Positions 57,642-64,000 of a stretch of DNA of 64,000 nucleotides are shown in pieces (within the stretch, counting starts at the first letter, position 1; every line of letters starts with the position of its first letter). Position numbers and translations under genes: made by a program. The notes under the pieces are model-generated. The model was not told the origin of the DNA, did no database searches, and saw nothing but the letters and a program-made list of their open reading frames with translations. Origin of the DNA: a virus; IMG/VR virus record IMGVR_UViG_3300018055_000001, positions 64,001 to 128,000 of that record. One strand, 5' to 3'.

Positions 57642-59228
57642 ATGCAAGCATGGGAGCTTTTATCGCAGTTCAGGAAGGTGGCAGATGCCCCTTCCGTGCC
57701 GCTCGCCGATTCAACGGCGGGCGCAGCTGCGACAGCTCCCTTGCCGGAGTTGGCAGTGGGGAACAAGCCGGCGCCAGGACTCACTGGTCCCAAAGGCTTG
57801 GCCCCACGCACCAACTACTCACGCGTCAATTCCGGATCACCACCACCCGCGGATTTGGGTGCCTCCAGTCAAAAGGGGCTGCCAACAGATCCACAAGGAC
57901 TTCTTCCACCTAAGGTAGCTCACTACGAGGTTCCTATGTCTTCGATGACCCCACGTTACACGATCCAAGAGATGATCAAGGCAGCCGCACAGGGTGCTTC
58001 AGATCAAGTTGCAGTTTCTCTTGAGGGTACAAGGCAGCTCGCCAACGCTGGCGAGAAAGTTGCGTCAGCCAGCCCGGCTGCCACAGCTGGCATTGAATCC
58101 ATTCCGACGCTTTACGTCGAGAAACTTGCAGCCGCCGTGACTTACGTCGCGGATAACATGAAGCTTGCAGAAGAGGGCGCCGGTACAGGCCCCAATGCAC
58201 TTCACGTCATGGAAGCCACGTCTTCCAACAATGAAATTGAAGCCGGGCGCGGAGGGACTGCGACTAGCGCGCATGTACCTCCCAAGAATCCTGGCGAACA
58301 CAAGCCGGCTGAAACTCCACACGGTCCTGCCAATGCGCTCGAGGACAATGCCTCGATGATGCACAAGGAGCAGCCCGTGAAGCTCAGCGCCGATCATCTG
58401 GCTGAGCTTCGAAAAGCTGCAGGAGCTGGCTTCAATACCGTCAAGAAAGATTTGGCTGGTATTGGCAAAGCTGTAGTCCATAGCCCAGTGTCACATGCTG
58501 TGACTGGTGTGGCTGGGTTATCTGCCGGTGCCGCTCTTCAGAGGCACAAAGACCGGAAAGAGCAAGAGTCAAAGGAAGCCTCCGTCGCTGAACTGCGAAA
58601 AGCCGCCGCATTCCCCATGGGTGGCGGTGAAAACAAGGACGATCTCGAGCGCGAGCCCAAGGCGGAACAAGCTGCTGAGAAGAAGCTTGAGGGCAAAGAG
58701 GGCAAGGCTGGCGGAGGCGAAGGCAAGAAGGAAGCTTCTGTTGGCGACCCCCGCTTGGTAGACTACTTCCTGTCCATGACGAAGGCCGCGGAAGACGCCA
58801 TCAATCCTGCCAAGATTTCGGCTGGCGCAGCAGTGCCTCCTGAAACCTCCATGGCGGGTGAGTCCGGTGGAGCTCCTGCGGGTGGCATGCCGGAAGGTCC
58901 CCGCGGACTGGTTAGCTCGAACGAGTCGGCCATCAACTACCAGAAGCGTGAGGCGAAAGCGCCGATGAAGGCGCAGCTGGCACGTGTGCTCACTGAGCCT
59001 GCGTTGTCGGCCGCACACGATCACATTCTGGAGCAAGCATTCGACAACACCGGCAAAGCTGGTGTCAAAATCGCCTCCTCAGTTCGCGCCATGGCCGCGC
59101 GAGCTGTCCTCGAGAAGCTGGCCGAAGAAGCCTGCGGCACCGATGGCAAACCTAAAAAGAAGGTAAGTGCTGGCATGGGCACCTTCCAAGCTCCCCAAGT
59201 TGGCGGCGTGGCCAGCTCGGCAATGTAA
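57642..59228 (+). CDS. Second scaffold-like or internal head protein
   Basis: This 528-residue protein is Ala, Gly, Pro and Lys-rich with little predicted globular structure. It has many shared-type motifs: RKVADA, PKVAHY, IKAAAQ, EKVASA, EKLAAA, RKAAGA, KEASVA, RKAAAF, TKAAED, VKIASS and EKLAEE. A Lys/Glu/Gly linker lies at about 335-370. Placed between the first scaffold-like gene and the capsid gene, it may be a scaffold, an inner-core protein or a precursor cut into several pieces. No ribosome site is obvious. Confidence 0.5.
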   Translation: MQAWELLSQFRKVADAPSVPLADSTAGAAATAPLPELAVGNKPAPGLTGPKGLAPRTNYSRVNSGSPPPADLGASSQKGLPTDPQGLLPPKVAHYEVPMSSMTPRYTIQEMIKAAAQGASDQVAVSLEGTRQLANAGEKVASASPAATAGIESIPTLYVEKLAAAVTYVADNMKLAEEGAGTGPNALHVMEATSSNNEIEAGRGGTATSAHVPPKNPGEHKPAETPHGPANALEDNASMMHKEQPVKLSADHLAELRKAAGAGFNTVKKDLAGIGKAVVHSPVSHAVTGVAGLSAGAALQRHKDRKEQESKEASVAELRKAAAFPMGGGENKDDLEREPKAEQAAEKKLEGKEGKAGGGEGKKEASVGDPRLVDYFLSMTKAAEDAINPAKISAGAAVPPETSMAGESGGAPAGGMPEGPRGLVSSNESAINYQKREAKAPMKAQLARVLTEPALSAAHDHILEQAFDNTGKAGVKIASSVRAMAARAVLEKLAEEACGTDGKPKKKVSAGMGTFQAPQVGGVASSAM

Positions 59229-59244
59229 TTGGAGAACAACGAAG

Positions 59245-59598
59245 ATGAACAAGCTAAGTGCAGCAGACCAGCAGGCAGTGCTAGCGGAAGTTCCCGGTAC
59301 ATTGCGCAAGCTCGCCGCTGAACGCGATTTCTACCGAGACGCGTACCTGGCGGGTCAATCCCGACAACGAATTGAGAAGATTGCCTCCACGATGATCGAC
59401 AAAGGGATTCGTGACGGCAATGTTCAAACCGTGGCTGATGAGTTGGAGAAGTCGGCTTCGGCCGGTTCCGTCAACATTGACGCCATAGAACAGGCTGTGG
59501 AGCTCGTAGGGACGGACATGGGAAAGCATGCCGCCGTGTCTGATGAGCTCTTGAGTTCCGCAGGGTCCAGCGACCTCGAGCGGTTTTTGCTTGGCTGA
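59245..59598 (+). CDS. Small helical head-region protein
   Basis: The 117-residue protein starts at 59245 after TTGGAGAAC. It is helical (QQAVLAEVPGTLRKLAAERD) and has NKLSAA, RKLAAE, EKIAST and EKSASA motifs of the shared type. It lies just upstream of the putative decoration and capsid genes. A scaffold fragment or capsid chaperone is possible. Confidence 0.5.
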   Translation: MNKLSAADQQAVLAEVPGTLRKLAAERDFYRDAYLAGQSRQRIEKIASTMIDKGIRDGNVQTVADELEKSASAGSVNIDAIEQAVELVGTDMGKHAAVSDELLSSAGSSDLERFLLG

Positions 59599-59626
59599 CA
59601 GAAGCTGACAGGAGGAAAGTAGTAAA

Positions 59627-60151
59627 ATGTCGACGATTCAGAAGGTCAATTTTGAACCCGTCAGCGACATTCTGCCCATCTGGAGGAAAGACCTCCCGCT
59701 AGCAGACCCGTCGCTGGCTGATCCCACCAACGCTGTTGCCCTAGTGGACGGCGAATGGCTGACGATTGATACGAACTACAAGTGGGTTCGTGCGTCCGCC
59801 GTCGCTACGCCCGGTAACGCTGCCACCATTCGAAGCTTCATCTGCTTCAGTGAACGTGGCCGCTCGGACCGGATGGGCATGGCCGAAAAGAAGACCACGG
59901 CCCTATTCCGTGGTGAGTACGAAGGCGACACCCGCGTGTTCGACGCGTCCGTCACCATCGGAGCTGGCGCCCCCATCACTGTCCCCTTGCAGCCCCTCAA
60001 GGTTGCGACCATCACCGCTGGTGGACGCAACTACACTGGCCTCGTTGGCCACGGTGGTTCAGCAGATCCCTCCCCAGTAGTGGGGTACGTCACTCGGCTT
60101 CCCTCCAGCAATGGTGGTAAGCTCAGATACATCTCGGGATACCGCAGCTAA
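59627..60151 (+). CDS. Probable head decoration or capsid-associated protein
   Basis: This 174-residue protein is beta-rich (WLTIDTNYKWVRASAVATPG, RVFDASVTIGAGAPITVPLQ) with no shared K-x-A motif. Its gene, with AGGAGG upstream, lies 50 bases before the major capsid gene, the classic position for a lambda gpD-type decoration protein. That role is inferred from position and composition only. Confidence 0.5.
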   Translation: MSTIQKVNFEPVSDILPIWRKDLPLADPSLADPTNAVALVDGEWLTIDTNYKWVRASAVATPGNAATIRSFICFSERGRSDRMGMAEKKTTALFRGEYEGDTRVFDASVTIGAGAPITVPLQPLKVATITAGGRNYTGLVGHGGSADPSPVVGYVTRLPSSNGGKLRYISGYRS

Positions 60152-60201
60152 CCGCTGGAACCCCGTAGGCAACAACAAGGGAAATACAAAGGAGATACCC
60201 A

Positions 60202-61320
60202 ATGTCAGTTCCGGCGAGCGTTATGAACGAGCTCTTTGCTTCCAAGCTCAGTACGAGCGAAGGCAAGGAAAAGATCGCCGAGTATGGTGGTTCCTACATT
60301 CGTGACCGCCTCCGTGAGGTGAGCTTTGCCCGCAAAGTCATTCCGCCGGAGCAGGTTACGCGTGCCGACTGCCAGCGCTCGGTAAACCACGACACCCTGG
60401 TCAAGATTGTGGACATCGAGCCGCAGTCTCGCGCCATGTCGATCACGTTCCGAGGGCAACCCCAAGCCCGCTTCATCCGAGGCGACAAGGCCGAAGTTGC
60501 TTTCTACACCATCAGCTCTGAGATGTTCCAGAAGACGGAGCAAGAGCTCTTGGCGTATGAGATGCCCATCACCAAGGTCATCGAAGAGAACAGCGTCAAG
60601 GACATCCAGGAGATTGAGGACCGTGAGTTCACGATCCACATCGAAGCTGCGGTGCAGGCACTGCAAACCGAAGCCAACGGCGGAACGCCCGCGGCTTTGC
60701 ACGTTGGAACCATCGGCGCGACCGTCGAGTTCTCCGTCCGCAAGGGCGAGCTCGCACGCAACGCCTTGGCCAACAGTGCTGAGGTGCTTCCAATCCAACG
60801 CCCCGACCTCGTCAACCTCTTCAAGATGTTGGACGGGAACCGACTGCGGTCCGAGCGCATGCTCATGACCGAGGTCGATTGGGACGACGTCCTCCAATGG
60901 ACGGTGGAAGACGTTGGTGACCGCGTTCAGTCTGAGACTACGGTCGACGGGTACAAGTACAACACTCTGCTGGGTCGTTCGTACATTCGTACCATCAAGA
61001 CCGACATTCTCCGGCCGGGCAACGTCTACATCTTCACCAAGCCTGAGTTCTTCGGGAAGTTCTACGTTCTGAACAACACGAAGTTCTATATCGACAAGAT
61101 CGCGAATACGATCACGTTCCAGGCCTGGGAAGACATTGGCATGTCGGTGGTCAACATTGCTGCAGTCCGAAAGCTCGAGCTGTACGCTGGCGATGCGAAC
61201 CCCACCACGGACGCCGATGGGCTGCTTACCAACTTCATCCCGAAGTCGGAAGACGCACTGGGTGCGGTAAACAACCGCGTGGCCGAGGGATTGAAGTTCC
61301 CGCAAGTCTCCCAGTTCTAG
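60202..61320 (+). CDS. Major capsid protein
   Basis: The 372-residue protein has the size and layout of HK97-fold capsid proteins. It has a helical N terminus (IAEYGGSYIRDRLREVSFAR), an E-loop-like beta segment (RAMSITFRGQPQARFIRGD), a long spine-like helix region and a C-terminal strand set ending YIDKIANTITFQAWEDIGMS and VVNIAAV. The ribosome site is strong (AAGGAGATACCCA). Codons look optimised, as expected for the most abundant protein. It is followed by the best stem-loop terminator in the window. It contains no K-T-A motif, so any processing would differ from its neighbours. Confidence 0.8.
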   Translation: MSVPASVMNELFASKLSTSEGKEKIAEYGGSYIRDRLREVSFARKVIPPEQVTRADCQRSVNHDTLVKIVDIEPQSRAMSITFRGQPQARFIRGDKAEVAFYTISSEMFQKTEQELLAYEMPITKVIEENSVKDIQEIEDREFTIHIEAAVQALQTEANGGTPAALHVGTIGATVEFSVRKGELARNALANSAEVLPIQRPDLVNLFKMLDGNRLRSERMLMTEVDWDDVLQWTVEDVGDRVQSETTVDGYKYNTLLGRSYIRTIKTDILRPGNVYIFTKPEFFGKFYVLNNTKFYIDKIANTITFQAWEDIGMSVVNIAAVRKLELYAGDANPTTDADGLLTNFIPKSEDALGAVNNRVAEGLKFPQVSQF

Positions 61321-61346
61321 TCTGCAATAGCTGCGCAGACACGCGG

Positions 61347-61378
61347 AAGGGCGTCGGTGCCGTGGGCCCGGCGCCCTT
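61347..61378 (+). terminator. Terminator after the major capsid gene
   Basis: AAGGGCGTCGG (61347-61357) pairs with CCGGCGCCCTT (61368-61378), an 11-bp GC-rich stem with one G-T pair, followed by TCTT. It lies 27 bases after the capsid stop. It would end or attenuate capsid transcription. Confidence 0.75.
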
Positions 61379-61420
61379 TCTTAGTTCTGGGAAAGTTGTA
61401 TGCTCAGCGTGGAGGTACAG

Positions 61421-62338
61421 ATGGAAGATCGAAGAGAGCCGCCTCGAGAAGCCAACGGCTTGTTGAAGCGTCCGTGCATCGAGGAGTTCGTGGCTGCCGG
61501 CTACAAGGCGGAGAACTACGACGCTTACTTCGATGCTGAGGAATGGGGCCCTGGTTGGAGTAATCCCAGGTGGACGAAGGAGGGCACCAAGTACGACGAA
61601 GAGATCGACGACGTGGCGCGGAAACTAGAGCTGCCCGACATTTTCATGGTGCACAGTCAGGTACGCAAAGTCTCCACGCGCACCGTGCGTACGCGGCAAC
61701 CTACCCGGCATAAGTTCAAGCAATACCTCTTGGGTGACCCACACAAGCGTCTGACACGTCGCCGTCCGGTGGCTATTACTGCACGCGACCTCCTGCGTAA
61801 CCTCGACACGTTCATTCAGGATGAGTCGATAGGGAAGCTCTCTGTGCATACCCGCGATGGACGTCGCTTGGATTTGAACCAGTTGAAGGTCGGCATGCCC
61901 CTTCTTTCCAATGCGCCCCCAGTCCCTGCTCTTTACAACCGTCGGTTGGACTCGCTCCAACACGACAAGCCTGCAGGCATTCCATTGCCTGTTTACGTCG
62001 ATGGAACTTTCCCCGGCGATCCGGCGGCGCAGCGCGCTCTCGACCGAATGACGACAGAGAAGCAGGCTGAAGCGATACGGCAGGGCGCTACTGAAGAGCC
62101 CGTGATCACTGAGGAAACAACTGAGAATGCCCCTGAAATCGAGGCCTCGATTTCGGAGGTGGAATCCGTTGAGACTTCACCGGAGACCACTGAGGTTTCG
62201 GGAAATGAGGAAGGTCAAGACGATCCAGTCGACGTTCTGCCACCTCCATCAGATCCGGAGCCTATCCCTCCCTCAATCGCGGTCGATCCTGCTGCAGGAA
62301 GAGTCGCACCACAGCAGGGTAAGAGACGGAGGCGTTGA
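61421..62338 (+). CDS. Hypothetical head-neck region protein
   Basis: This 305-residue protein uses the ATG at 61421, which follows GGAGG by five bases. The first 200 residues contain basic segments (RTVRTRQPTRHKFKQYLLGD, KRLTRRRPVAITARDLLRN). The last 100 are acidic and Pro/Thr-rich (VITEETTENAPEIEASISEV) with a basic tip (GKRRRR). It follows the capsid gene and overlaps the next by one base. No family is recognised. Confidence 0.5.
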   Translation: MEDRREPPREANGLLKRPCIEEFVAAGYKAENYDAYFDAEEWGPGWSNPRWTKEGTKYDEEIDDVARKLELPDIFMVHSQVRKVSTRTVRTRQPTRHKFKQYLLGDPHKRLTRRRPVAITARDLLRNLDTFIQDESIGKLSVHTRDGRRLDLNQLKVGMPLLSNAPPVPALYNRRLDSLQHDKPAGIPLPVYVDGTFPGDPAAQRALDRMTTEKQAEAIRQGATEEPVITEETTENAPEIEASISEVESVETSPETTEVSGNEEGQDDPVDVLPPPSDPEPIPPSIAVDPAAGRVAPQQGKRRRR

Positions 62339-62715
62339 TGCGCGTCTACAACCTCACTGATGTACCTACACCCACGCTGGAGCGACACGGTCTGGTCAAT
62401 CAGAGCATCGTGGCGCATCGGCGTGTAGTGGCTCCTGGCGAGTACGTTGAAGTTGAGACCAGCGAATCCATGAAAGTTCGCTTGTCCCATCTGCTTACGG
62501 TGGGGGCAGTCTCGATAGACCAGCTCCCTCCCGCCTATTTGAGAGCCAGGCAGTTGGCAGTTCCCTCGACTGGCCATCTCGGCGTTATCCCTGTTCGACA
62601 CTTGGACATGCAGGAAACACCAGTGCTCGGTGTGTCCAAGGTTCCTCCCCCGCCCCCGGTTACTACCACCGCACCGACTGTGGTTTTGAGGAGTAAGAAA
62701 AAAGGCCGGTCATGA
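62338..62715 (+). CDS. Hypothetical protein, 125 residues, possible neck component
   Basis: The ATG overlaps the previous stop (TGATG) and the stop overlaps the next start by four bases. The product has a beta-rich core (APGEYVEVETSESMKVRLSH) and a Pro/Thr-rich basic tail. Small beta proteins after the capsid gene are often head-tail connectors, but no match can be shown. Confidence 0.5.
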   Translation: MRVYNLTDVPTPTLERHGLVNQSIVAHRRVVAPGEYVEVETSESMKVRLSHLLTVGAVSIDQLPPAYLRARQLAVPSTGHLGVIPVRHLDMQETPVLGVSKVPPPPPVTTTAPTVVLRSKKKGRS

Positions 62716-63230
62716 CCGATGTAAACCGCGACACATTGCAGGGCTTGCCCGGAGTCACTCCGATGTTCCGGGCATTCGTGCAGGCTGTGCGGTTGTACAC
62801 GCGGGATTTTCCTGAGTTGAACAGGTTGCTCTCTGGTGAAGAGTCCACGGATAGGCAAATCGCTTGGTCGGTGTTGGACGCGATGTCGGACTTCAACGGA
62901 ACTCCGCACTTCACCACGTTGTCCTTAGAAGACTTGCTTGGGCGCAACCAGCAGTTTTTGATTCTTCGGATGACGGTTATCTCGCTCATTGAGCAGGTAG
63001 GCCTGCTTCAGACCAGGAACCACATCAACTACTCAACCGGTGGCATCAACGTTGGCATCAACGATAAGACTCCGCTCTTGATGAACTGGCTTCAGTACTT
63101 CAGGGCGTTCACAGACCAGCGCAAGCAGCAAGTGAAGGTTGCGCTCAACATCGAAGGCATTTTAGGTCCCACGAACTCCGGGGTTTTCAGTGAATATTGG
63201 GCAATAAATAGTACTTACGCCGCCTTCTAA
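62712..63230 (+). CDS. Hypothetical protein, 172 residues, possible head-tail connector
   Basis: The product is helical in its first half (VTPMFRAFVQAVRLYTRDFP, WSVLDAMSDFN) and ends in a Tyr/Asn/Gly-rich segment (NYSTGGINVGINDKTPLLMN). It is linked to the gene before it by a four-base overlap. Location after the capsid gene suggests a connector or neck protein, without direct evidence. Confidence 0.5.
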   Translation: MTDVNRDTLQGLPGVTPMFRAFVQAVRLYTRDFPELNRLLSGEESTDRQIAWSVLDAMSDFNGTPHFTTLSLEDLLGRNQQFLILRMTVISLIEQVGLLQTRNHINYSTGGINVGINDKTPLLMNWLQYFRAFTDQRKQQVKVALNIEGILGPTNSGVFSEYWAINSTYAAF

Positions 63231-63237
63231 TAAGCAT

Positions 63238-63262
63238 ATTGGGCATGCTACATATGCCCAAT
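63238..63262. promoter_or_regulatory. 9-bp inverted repeat covering the HNH start codon
   Basis: ATTGGGCAT (63238-63246) and ATGCCCAAT (63254-63262) pair around GCTACAT, eight bases after the previous stop. The right arm runs into the ATG of the homing gene at 63261. It could end transcription of the virion operon or hide the homing gene start. Confidence 0.5.
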
Positions 63263-63794
63263 GTCAGGGCGTAAACCAGGCAGTAAGAACAAGCACAAAA
63301 AGATTTCAATCACAATGATGCCAGAACTCATAGATAGATACGGAAAAGGAGCTAGCACCGAGGAGTTGGGCGTCTGTGTCGGTGCGAGCGCTGGTACTGT
63401 GGCGACTTATTTGAAGCGAGCAGGAGTTGAGCTGCGCACCCCTGGCTTTCGTAAAGGCACAGACCATCATGCCTGGGCAGGTGGTCGTCATCAGGGGGAT
63501 GACGGATACGTCCGTGTTTGGTTATCCGCGGGTGACCCATTTGTGGCCATGGCGCAACGGCATGGAGAGTGCGCTGGTGGTTATGTGCTTGAGCAACGTC
63601 TCGTGATGGCTCGCAAGCTTGGGCGTTTACTGCTTGATAGTGAGACGGTGCATCATAAGGATCTGGACCACGGCAACAATGACCCTAGCAATCTTCAACT
63701 GAGACAGGGCAAGCACGGAAATGGGGGAGCTTTTCGTTGTTGCGACTGCGGTTCCCACAACGTAATTGCTGAAGAACTGGAAGAACCATCATGA
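63261..63794 (+). CDS. HNH homing endonuclease with helix-turn-helix
   Basis: This 177-residue protein begins with GRKPGSKNKHKK and a helix-turn-helix (STEELGVCVGASAGTVATYL). The nuclease core follows: YVLEQRLVMARKLGRLLLDS, then TVHHKDLDHGNNDPSNLQL, which is the HNH_3-type site. It ends with a zinc pair (CCDCGS). It differs from the RFWSKVN family. It is inserted between the connector-like gene and a tail-type gene, and its stop overlaps that gene by ATGA. Confidence 0.85.
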   Translation: MSGRKPGSKNKHKKISITMMPELIDRYGKGASTEELGVCVGASAGTVATYLKRAGVELRTPGFRKGTDHHAWAGGRHQGDDGYVRVWLSAGDPFVAMAQRHGECAGGYVLEQRLVMARKLGRLLLDSETVHHKDLDHGNNDPSNLQLRQGKHGNGGAFRCCDCGSHNVIAEELEEPS

Positions 63795-64000
63795 TTCAAA
63801 TCAACAAGTACGCCACGGTCACCGAAGCCAACTTCAAGATCCGTGGTGGCATCATTGGAGGGGTTCCGACGAATCAACCATTTGAGAACTTGGTTGGCCT
63901 CGTTCTTACGCTCTCTTCCCCATCAGGGAGTTGTACTTTCACGCAGCCTTCTGGCACTGGCTACTTACAGCTGCGCTTTGCAGATGTGAAGTCCCAGATT
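63791..64000 (+). CDS. N-terminal part of a paralogue of the protein at 3727
   Basis: The gene is cut by the window end after 70 codons. It begins MIQINKYATVTEANFKIRGG and aligns with the 178-residue protein at 3727 along its whole visible length, sharing TVxEANFKIxGG and VKxQI. It starts by ATGA overlap with the homing gene. It is probably a tail or surface protein, and the duplication suggests two related components. Confidence 0.65.
   Translation, partial: MIQINKYATVTEANFKIRGGIIGGVPTNQPFENLVGLVLTLSSPSGSCTFTQPSGTGYLQLRFADVKSQI

Noticed and set aside
60205-61305. A 366-codon open frame antisense to the major capsid gene
   Set aside because: It mirrors the capsid gene almost exactly, has a composition rich in Arg, Asp, Leu and Val typical of antisense frames, and the capsid gene has a strong ribosome site and terminator.
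1-64000. tRNA genes or a replication origin
   Set aside because: I found no cloverleaf-like segment with a CCA-end pattern and no iteron cluster. A covariance-model scan would settle the tRNA question.

Overview
This window is a piece of a large tailed double-stranded DNA phage (Caudoviricetes) or a prophage of that type. It encodes a complete head-packaging set (terminase large subunit, portal, prohead protease, major capsid protein), tail and baseplate proteins, and a full replication and recombination set. I see no bacterial housekeeping genes, tRNAs, rRNAs or CRISPR arrays. Both ends cut through tail-type genes, so the genome extends beyond the window. The host cannot be named from the sequence. 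The only hint is a small lipoprotein-like product with a Thr-Gly-Gly linker of the kind common in secreted proteins of myxobacteria, plus its two-membrane design, which suggests a Gram-negative host.

Layout. 1-6056 (+): the end of one tail gene, a 1125-residue tail-fibre protein with His-rich repeats, two accessory virion proteins, a candidate unimolecular spanin and a stretch of small or broken ORFs. 25239-6032 (-): the replication and recombination block, read right to left: SF2 helicase with an intein, UDG-like protein, DnaB helicase, DnaG primase, zinc-ribbon ssDNA-binding protein, family A DNA polymerase, HU/IHF protein, RecA-like recombinase, two PD-(D/E)XK nucleases (one Cas4-like) and a RusA-like resolvase. 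25342-31345 (+): an endonuclease VII-type homing gene, three virion proteins and the portal. 36814-31384 (-): small proteins, two cysteine-containing unknowns, a MoxR AAA+ ATPase, a VWA/HExxH partner and homing genes. 36901-64000 (+): a giant single-chain beta-beta' RNA polymerase, baseplate spike, virion proteins, terminase, capsid protease, scaffold-like proteins, major capsid protein, neck-type proteins and the start of another tail gene.

How the genes work together. The minus-strand block should replicate and recombine the phage genome. The plus-strand blocks build and fill the head and tail. The RNA polymerase carries the catalytic motifs of both bacterial large subunits in one 2135-residue chain and sits among virion genes, so it could serve late transcription or be packaged and ejected. 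A short K-[T/L/I/V/R]-A-[S/A/E] motif recurs in most of the head-region proteins, including the prohead protease itself. This suggests a shared processing or packaging signal.

The window is heavily colonised by homing elements: ten free-standing HNH or endonuclease VII-type genes plus one HNH-containing intein in the P-loop of the helicase. Most are wedged tightly between essential genes. Short overlaps (ATGA, GTGA, TGATG) link most neighbouring genes into long operons. Stem-loops mark several block ends and gene junctions.
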